The notes under the pieces were generated by a model. That model was not told where the DNA came from, did not search any database, and saw only the letters and a list, made by a program, of their open reading frames with translations. A DNA stretch of 9,452 nucleotides from an uncultured Sutterella sp. (GTDB lineage Bacteria > Pseudomonadota > Gammaproteobacteria > Burkholderiales > Burkholderiaceae_F): assembly GCA_900552545.1 (NCBI GenBank), contig USAL01000067.1:1-9452 (forward strand), written 5' to 3'. Below are positions 5,308 to 9,452 of the stretch, one piece after another. A program made the position numbers and the translations under genes. Every line of letters begins with the position of its first letter. The stretch's first letter is position 1.

Positions 5308-6318
5308 ATGGACATGAAGAAGACGATCGTTGCCGGGGCGTGCGCGCTTGCGGCAGGGATGGCGGCCGCGGCTGCGGGAAATGAATCGCTCATGGGCTAC
5401 GCCAAGGGCGCCGACGTGATCGACGTGAAGGTGGCCGAGGGACGAATCGACACGATTTCTGGCATCGTCTACAACCAGGTGAAGTCCTTGAGAAACGTGC
5501 GGCAGCTCAAAATGACCACCCTCGTGCCGCGCAACGGCGCCAAGAAGCCCGCGATCATCTACTTTCCGGGCGGCGGCTTTACCTCGGCCGATCATGAGAA
5601 GTTCCTCGAGATGCGCTACGCGCTGGCACGCGCGGGCTTCGTCGTGGCCGCCTGCGAGTACCGCACCGTCCCCGACAAGTTCCCGGCGCTTTTAAACGAC
5701 GCCAAGGCCGCGGTGCGCTTTCTGCGCGCCCATGCCGATGAGTACGGCGTTGATCCCGCGCACATCGGCATTCTCGGCGACTCCGCGGGCGGCTACCTCG
5801 TGCAGATGATGGGTGCGACCAACGGCGAGAAGACCTGGGACAAGGGCGACTTCCTTGAGCAGAGCTCCGACGTGCAGGCCGTGGTGTCCTTCTACGGCAT
5901 CTCCGACTTGAGAAGCATCGGCGAGGGGCTCGGACAGGACAAGGTGCATCAGTCGCCCGCCGTGACCGAGGCGCTTCTTGTAAACGGCCCGGCCTTCAAG
6001 AGCTTTGCCGGCGCAAGCATTCTTGCCGATGATGCCAAGGCAAAGAACGCAAGCCCCATCGGGCATATTGACGGCAGCGAACCTCCGTTTCTCCTGATGC
6101 ACGGCTCGGCCGACCGGGTGGTGAGCCCGATTCAGAGCCGCCGTATGTACGAGGCGCTCACCCAAGCCAAGGTTGACGCCCAATACGTCATCGTGCGCGA
6201 CGCGGGCCACGGCGATCTGCCCTGGTTTCAGCCTGCGGTGATCAACCGCGTGGTGAAGTTCTTCACCGCCAAGTTGGGCGACCCGGCTGCCGCAGCTGGC
6301 GCCAGCGACCTCAAGTAA
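5308..6318 (+). CDS. Secreted alpha/beta hydrolase (esterase/lipase-like, hormone-sensitive-lipase type)
   Basis: A 336-residue exported serine hydrolase, probably acting in the periplasm on ester substrates. Seen: a Sec signal peptide begins MDMKKTIVAGACALAAG with an Ala-rich cleavage region near residue 24. The oxyanion motif FPGGGF lies at 86-91 (the family's HGGG with Pro for His). The nucleophile elbow GDSAG (157-161) puts Ser at 159, the acid is Asp269 in GSADRVVSP, and the base is His301 in DAGHGD. The triad order and spacing fit the BD-FAE/HSL-like alpha/beta hydrolase_3 group. Start: the ATG at 5308 has AGGTGG about 6 nt upstream and opens the signal peptide; a second ATG lies two codons later, and an upstream GTG (5236) is not needed. 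It is the first of three co-directional genes, 53 bases before the U32 gene with no terminator between. The substrate is unknown; cell-wall, xylan or host-derived acetyl esters are all possible. Confidence 0.88.
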   Translation: MDMKKTIVAGACALAAGMAAAAAGNESLMGYAKGADVIDVKVAEGRIDTISGIVYNQVKSLRNVRQLKMTTLVPRNGAKKPAIIYFPGGGFTSADHEKFLEMRYALARAGFVVAACEYRTVPDKFPALLNDAKAAVRFLRAHADEYGVDPAHIGILGDSAGGYLVQMMGATNGEKTWDKGDFLEQSSDVQAVVSFYGISDLRSIGEGLGQDKVHQSPAVTEALLVNGPAFKSFAGASILADDAKAKNASPIGHIDGSEPPFLLMHGSADRVVSPIQSRRMYEALTQAKVDAQYVIVRDAGHGDLPWFQPAVINRVVKFFTAKLGDPAAAAGASDLK

Positions 6319-6333
6319 TCGAAGCCGGGCAAA

Positions 6334-6353
6334 CATCCACACGCATCCACACG
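6334..6353. repeat. 10-bp tandem repeat, CATCCACACG x2
   Basis: Two perfect copies plus a trailing CAC lie in the 53-base gap between the hydrolase stop and the U32 Shine-Dalgarno (AAGGAG, 6357-6362). They are probably a slippage product; no function is evident. Confidence 0.6.
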
Positions 6354-6371
6354 CACAAGGAGCTCACCCAC

Positions 6372-7676
6372 ATGCAGCGAAGCGACTTTGAACTCATGGC
6401 GCCCGCGGGCTCGCGCGAAGCGCTGGCGGCGGCCGTTCAGGCCGGAGCCGATTCGGTGTATTTCGGCGTGGGCGAGCTCAACATGCGTGCGCTTGCCTCG
6501 AGCGCCTTTACGGTCGAAAACCTGCCCGAGATCGTGGGTTTTGTGCACGAGCACGGCGTCAAGGCCTATCTCACGGTCAATACGGTCGTCTTTGACGAGG
6601 ACATGCCCGAAGTCGAGCGGGTGCTTGATGCGGCCCGTGCGGCGCAAATCGATGCGGTGATCGCCTCGGACGTCGCGGTGATCGCCGCGTGCCGCAGCCG
6701 CGGCATCGAAGTGCATCTTTCAACGCAGCTCAACATCGCCAACACGGCCGCGCTGCGCTTTTACGCGCGCGACGCCGACGTGGCCGTGCTCGCCCGCGAG
6801 CTCACGCTCGAGCAGATCGCGTGTATTGCCCGCGCCATTGACGAAGAGGACATCCGCGGCCCGTCCGGGCGCCCCGTGCGGCTGGAGCTCTTTTGCCACG
6901 GGGCGCTTTGCATGGCCGCTAGCGGCCGCTGCTACATGAGTCTTCATACGCGCGGCAAGAGCGCCAACCGCGGCGCGTGCCTGCAGACCTGCCGGCGCTC
7001 GTATGTTTTAAAGGACGCCGAACGCGACATCGAGCTTGAACTTGCCAACGGCTATCTTCTGAGCCCCAAGGATCTGAAGACGATCGACTTTCTCGATCGG
7101 ATCGTTGCGGCGGGCGTTCGCGTCTTCAAGATCGAAGGCCGCGCCCGCGGGCCGGAATACGTGCACGCGGCCGTGGCCTGCTACGACGAGGCGCTCTCGG
7201 CCGTTGCCGACGGAACGTTTTCGCCGCAGAAAGTCGAGGGCTGGAACGCGCGCCTGTCCGAAGTCTTCAACCGCGGCTTCTGGGACGGGTACTATCTTGG
7301 AGAGCGCGTCGTCGCGCTCGCAGGCGGCTACGGCTCGCAGGCAACCCGCAGAAAACGCTTTGCCGGCAAGTGCGTCAACTACTTCGCCCGCGCGGGCGTG
7401 GCGCAGTTTCTCATTCAGGCCGAGGGCTTTGAAAAGGGCGCAAGACTCCTTGTCACCGGACCCACGACGGGCGCGGTGGAGTTTGACGCCGCGCAGATCG
7501 TCTGCGACGAAGCCGAGCTTGATCATTGCCGCCAAGGGCAGCGCATCACCGTGAAGGTGCCCTCCCGGGTGCGCGAAAACGACAAGCTCTACGTCATGGA
7601 GCTGCGCACAGGGAACGACGCAGGAAAGGACGAAGGACAGGACGCCGGAAAGGACGAAGCAGGGAAATCATCGTGA
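6372..7676 (+). CDS. Peptidase U32-family protein (RlhA/TrhP-like RNA hydroxylation factor)
   Basis: Seen: 434 residues opening FELMAPAGSREAL, the standard TIM-barrel start of the family. The U32 signature ELFCHGALCMAASGRCYMS lies at 172-190, followed by SANRGACLQTCR (197-208), YLLSPKDL (228-235) and FKIEGRARGPEYV (252-264). Cysteines 180, 187, 203 and 207 (and 175) match the region that binds a [4Fe-4S] cluster in family members. Known: the name 'peptidase' is historical. E. coli TrhP makes 5-hydroxyuridine in tRNA with prephenate, RlhA hydroxylates 23S rRNA C2501, and UbiU/UbiV hydroxylate a ubiquinone precursor. The SANRG and PKD motifs resemble RlhA most, while the length is nearer TrhP (about 450 versus about 650), so I give no symbol. 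The ATG at 6372 has AAGGAG 9 nt upstream. Odd: the last 18 or so residues are a polar tail built from an 8-residue repeat. The stop overlaps the next gene. Confidence 0.88.
   Translation: MQRSDFELMAPAGSREALAAAVQAGADSVYFGVGELNMRALASSAFTVENLPEIVGFVHEHGVKAYLTVNTVVFDEDMPEVERVLDAARAAQIDAVIASDVAVIAACRSRGIEVHLSTQLNIANTAALRFYARDADVAVLARELTLEQIACIARAIDEEDIRGPSGRPVRLELFCHGALCMAASGRCYMSLHTRGKSANRGACLQTCRRSYVLKDAERDIELELANGYLLSPKDLKTIDFLDRIVAAGVRVFKIEGRARGPEYVHAAVACYDEALSAVADGTFSPQKVEGWNARLSEVFNRGFWDGYYLGERVVALAGGYGSQATRRKRFAGKCVNYFARAGVAQFLIQAEGFEKGARLLVTGPTTGAVEFDAAQIVCDEAELDHCRQGQRITVKVPSRVRENDKLYVMELRTGNDAGKDEGQDAGKDEAGKSS
7617..7664 (+). repeat. 24-bp in-frame tandem repeat at the 3' end of the U32 gene
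   Basis: Two copies (7617-7640, 7641-7664) encode DAGKDEGQ and DAGKDEAG, with 19 nearly identical leading bases. A third, more degenerate unit may follow. They form a low-complexity charged tail beyond the folded domain and include the Shine-Dalgarno (AGGG, 7661-7664) of the next gene. Copy number could vary between strains without breaking the frame. Confidence 0.75.
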
Positions 7677-8287
7677 CAGCCGCATCACTTGAGGTGCTCG
7701 AGCAGGCGCTTGCGCACTACGAGCCCCGTCAGGCGCCCGACGGCGTCTGGGAGATCGAGATCTATCTGAGCGCGGCGCGCAGCGCCGTGCAAAGCCTCTC
7801 GCGGCTTCCGCTTGCGTATGTGGAGTTGGACGAGGGGATCGTCGCGTACGTGTTCGAACAGATCGAGCTTCTTCCCAAGGGCGCGGACTTTCGCGTCGTG
7901 CTGCGCGTGCCGCCCGAGGCGATGCACGAGGGTGAGGAAGAAACGATTCAAAGGCTCCTGCGGCTTTATTTCGCCCAGCGCCTGAAGCGCTTTCGCCGTC
8001 AGGAGAAGGCGGCGCTGCGCGACATGCTCAAGGCCCTGGCCGCTGGCATGGTGTTTCTCTTCGGCTGCCAGATGCTGCGGCGCGTGCTCAACTTTCCGGG
8101 CTATCCGACGCTCACCAACACGCTCTCCGAGGGGCTCCTGGTGCTGGGCTGGGTGGCGCTTTGGAATCCCTACGACCGGTTTCTCTTTTCGTGGCTTCCG
8201 GCGCTCAAGAAGTCAAAGCTCGCCCGGCGCATGTGCGACATTGAAGTCCGCCTGCGGCCGCTTGTGATCAACGACGCGAAGTCCTAA
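7673..8287 (+). CDS. Small membrane-associated protein of unknown function, coupled to the U32 gene
   Basis: A 204-residue protein. Seen: an N-terminal soluble part (about 1-110) contains an acidic, beta-rich stretch (EIEIYLSAARSAV, ELLPKGADFRVVLRVPPEA) and then a basic helix (LYFAQRLKRFRRQEK). Two hydrophobic segments follow at about 117-137 and 150-170, the second reading EGLLVLGWVALWNPYDRF, before a basic C-terminus. I recognise the GWVALW-P motif from a widespread uncharacterised proteobacterial family, but know no function for it. Start choice: the GTG at 7673 overlaps the U32 stop as GTGA, with AGGG 8 nt upstream. The same frame runs open upstream, but there it encodes an Arg-rich shadow of the U32 gene. 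The overlap implies translational coupling. A strong terminator follows, so it is the last gene of the unit. Confidence 0.8.
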   Translation: MTAASLEVLEQALAHYEPRQAPDGVWEIEIYLSAARSAVQSLSRLPLAYVELDEGIVAYVFEQIELLPKGADFRVVLRVPPEAMHEGEEETIQRLLRLYFAQRLKRFRRQEKAALRDMLKALAAGMVFLFGCQMLRRVLNFPGYPTLTNTLSEGLLVLGWVALWNPYDRFLFSWLPALKKSKLARRMCDIEVRLRPLVINDAKS

Positions 8288-8299
8288 AAAAGCGTAGAG

Positions 8300-8323
8300 A
8301 AAGGCGCAAATAAAGGCGCGAAT
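8300..8323. repeat. 12-bp tandem repeat, AAAGGCGC(A/G)AAT x2
   Basis: Two copies differing at one base lie just before the terminator at 8340-8380. In unit length and GGCG+A-rich composition they resemble the repeat at 4041-4073, which also borders a terminator. Confidence 0.55.
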
Positions 8324-8339
8324 AACGGGACAGATAAAG

Positions 8340-8380
8340 AAAGAGCCCCAAGGCTTATCGCAAGCTTTGAGGCTCTTTTT
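8340..8380. terminator. Bidirectional Rho-independent terminator between the hydrolase-U32 unit and groL
   Basis: An eight-bp outer stem (AAAGAGCC 8340-8347 with GGCTCTTT 8371-8378) continues, past one C-A mismatch, into eight inner pairs including a G-T, with a 5-nt loop. On the plus strand TTTTT (8376-8380) follows. On the minus strand the stem ends in TTTCTTT, so it can also terminate groL transcripts coming from the right. It sits between convergent genes ending at 8287 and 8444. Confidence 0.9.
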
Positions 8381-8443
8381 CATTGACGGCTCCCAAGGGT
8401 CCTGAGGCCCGGGAGCCGAGAATGCATCGCGTGGAGGGCGAAA

Positions 8444-9452
8444 TTACATCATGCCGCCCATGCCGCCCTGCATGCCCATCGGGGGAACGGGCTTCTCTTC
8501 AGGGATGTCGGCAACCATGCAGTCGGTCGTGAGGATCAGACCGGCAACGCTCGCGGCGTTCTGCAGCGCCGTGCGGGTCACCTTGGTCGGATCGAGCACG
8601 CCCATGGCGACCATGTCGCCGTATTCGCCGGTCTGGGCGTTGAAGCCGAAGTTGCCTTCGCCGCTGGCGACCTTGTTGACGACCACGCTCGGTTCGTCGC
8701 CGCAGTTGGCAACGATCTGGCGCATCGGCTCTTCCATCGCGCGCAGCACGATCTTGATGCCGGCGTTCTGTTCGTCATTGTCACCCTTGAGGTTGAGGAT
8801 GGCGGACTTGGCACGGATGAGAGCCACGCCGCCGCCGGCGACCACGCCTTCTTCCACAGCCGCACGGGTGGCGTGCAGAGCGTCTTCGACGCGGGCCTTC
8901 TTTTCCTTCATTTCGACTTCGGTAGCAGCACCGACCTTGACAAGCGCCACGCCACCGGCCAACTTGGCCACGCGTTCCTGGAGCTTCTCACGGTCGTAGT
9001 CGCTCGAGGCGGCTTCGATCTGCTGACGGATGTTGAGCACGCGGCCTTCGATGGCCTGGGCGTCGCCGGCACCGTCGATGATGGTGGTGTTTTCCTTGGT
9101 CACTTCGACGCGCTTGGCGGTACCCAACTGCTCGAGCGTGCACTTCTCAAGGGTGAGGCCGAGATCCTGCGAGATCACCGTGCCGCCCGTGAGGATGGCG
9201 ATGTCTTCAAGCATGGCGGTGCGGCGGTCGCCGCAGCCCGGGGCCTTGACGGCGCAGACCTTGAGAATGCCGCGGATCGAGTTCACAACGAGCGTGGCGA
9301 GCGCTTCGCCGTCGATGTCTTCAGCAATGATGAGCAGCGGACGAGCGGACTTGGCGACCTGTTCGAGGATCGGGAGAAGCTCGCGGATGTTGCTGATCTT
9401 CTTGTCGTGCAGAAGGACGAGCGGGTTTTCGAGAACAGCCGTCTGCTTTTCG
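8444..9452 (-). CDS. groL: Chaperonin GroEL (60 kDa), C-terminal part; N-terminus outside window
   Basis: A double-ring ATP-dependent chaperonin that folds cytosolic proteins with GroES. Seen: 335 residues plus stop, aligning with about residues 213-548 of E. coli GroEL. They cover most of the apical domain (DKKISNIRELLP, LLIIAEDIDGEALATL), then the intermediate domain and the equatorial domain. VEDALHATRAAVEEG carries the hydrolytic Asp398 equivalent, and VVAGGGVAL and GVLDPTKVTR (Asp495 equivalent) bind nucleotide. The tail reads PPMGMQGGMGGMM, shorter than E. coli's GGM repeat. Odd: in the near-invariant KAPGFGDRR motif of the apical domain the Phe (E. coli 281) is Cys, from a TGC at 9233-9235. 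Several other cysteines are present (KVCAV, LEKCTL). groES would be expected upstream, to the right of the window. Its transcription ends at the shared terminator at 8340-8380. Confidence 0.98.
   Translation of the reverse strand, partial: EKQTAVLENPLVLLHDKKISNIRELLPILEQVAKSARPLLIIAEDIDGEALATLVVNSIRGILKVCAVKAPGCGDRRTAMLEDIAILTGGTVISQDLGLTLEKCTLEQLGTAKRVEVTKENTTIIDGAGDAQAIEGRVLNIRQQIEAASSDYDREKLQERVAKLAGGVALVKVGAATEVEMKEKKARVEDALHATRAAVEEGVVAGGGVALIRAKSAILNLKGDNDEQNAGIKIVLRAMEEPMRQIVANCGDEPSVVVNKVASGEGNFGFNAQTGEYGDMVAMGVLDPTKVTRTALQNAASVAGLILTTDCMVADIPEEKPVPPMGMQGGMGGMM

Noticed and set aside
7526..7672. Upstream extension of the unknown membrane protein
   Set aside because: The extra 49 residues are Arg-rich and overlap the U32 coding sequence out of frame; the GTG at 7673 explains the start.
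1..9452. CRISPR arrays, tRNA/rRNA genes, IS elements or phage genes
   Set aside because: No spaced repeats, no cloverleaf or rRNA-like stretch, and no transposase or integrase seen on either strand.

Overview
The window looks like chromosomal DNA of a betaproteobacterium of the order Burkholderiales, most likely the gut family Sutterellaceae (Sutterella/Parasutterella-like). This placement is by recognition, not by a search. The reasons are a Tat-exported FAD reductase of the fumarate/urocanate reductase type without its own haem domain, a betaproteobacterial trimeric porin ending in Phe, a type 2 PyrF, and GroEL with a short GGM tail. The coding DNA is GC-rich and the spacers are clearly AT-richer.

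Layout, left to right. (1) Minus strand: the N-terminal 347 residues of a periplasmic flavoprotein reductase, cut by the left edge. (2) A 288-base spacer with a possible 25-codon hydrophobic microprotein on the plus strand and the terminator of the porin. (3) Minus strand: a complete outer-membrane porin, preceded by a Crp/Fnr-type regulator gene in the same direction. (4) A 665-base AT-rich spacer with a good minus-strand promoter, hairpins, repeated TTTTCAC words and the pyrF terminator. (5) Minus strand: pyrF. (6) A divergent spacer, then three plus-strand genes that probably form an operon: a secreted alpha/beta hydrolase, a U32-family protein (RlhA/TrhP-like RNA hydroxylation factor), and a small membrane protein of unknown function that overlaps the U32 gene by four bases (GTGA). 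(7) A strong bidirectional terminator, then the C-terminal 335 residues of groL on the minus strand, cut by the right edge.

Functional reading. Most genes are housekeeping or cell-envelope genes: UMP synthesis, protein folding, RNA modification, outer-membrane transport and periplasmic reduction and hydrolysis. I see no phage, IS element, CRISPR array, tRNA or rRNA. Nothing here clearly amounts to a new multi-gene system. The points most worth a second look are: a 15-bp inverted repeat that could hide the porin ribosome-binding site in read-through transcripts from the regulator gene; the 25-codon hydrophobic ORF; substrate-pocket changes in the flavoprotein; a Crp-like regulator lacking the cAMP-binding signature; and the translationally coupled U32/unknown membrane protein pair.
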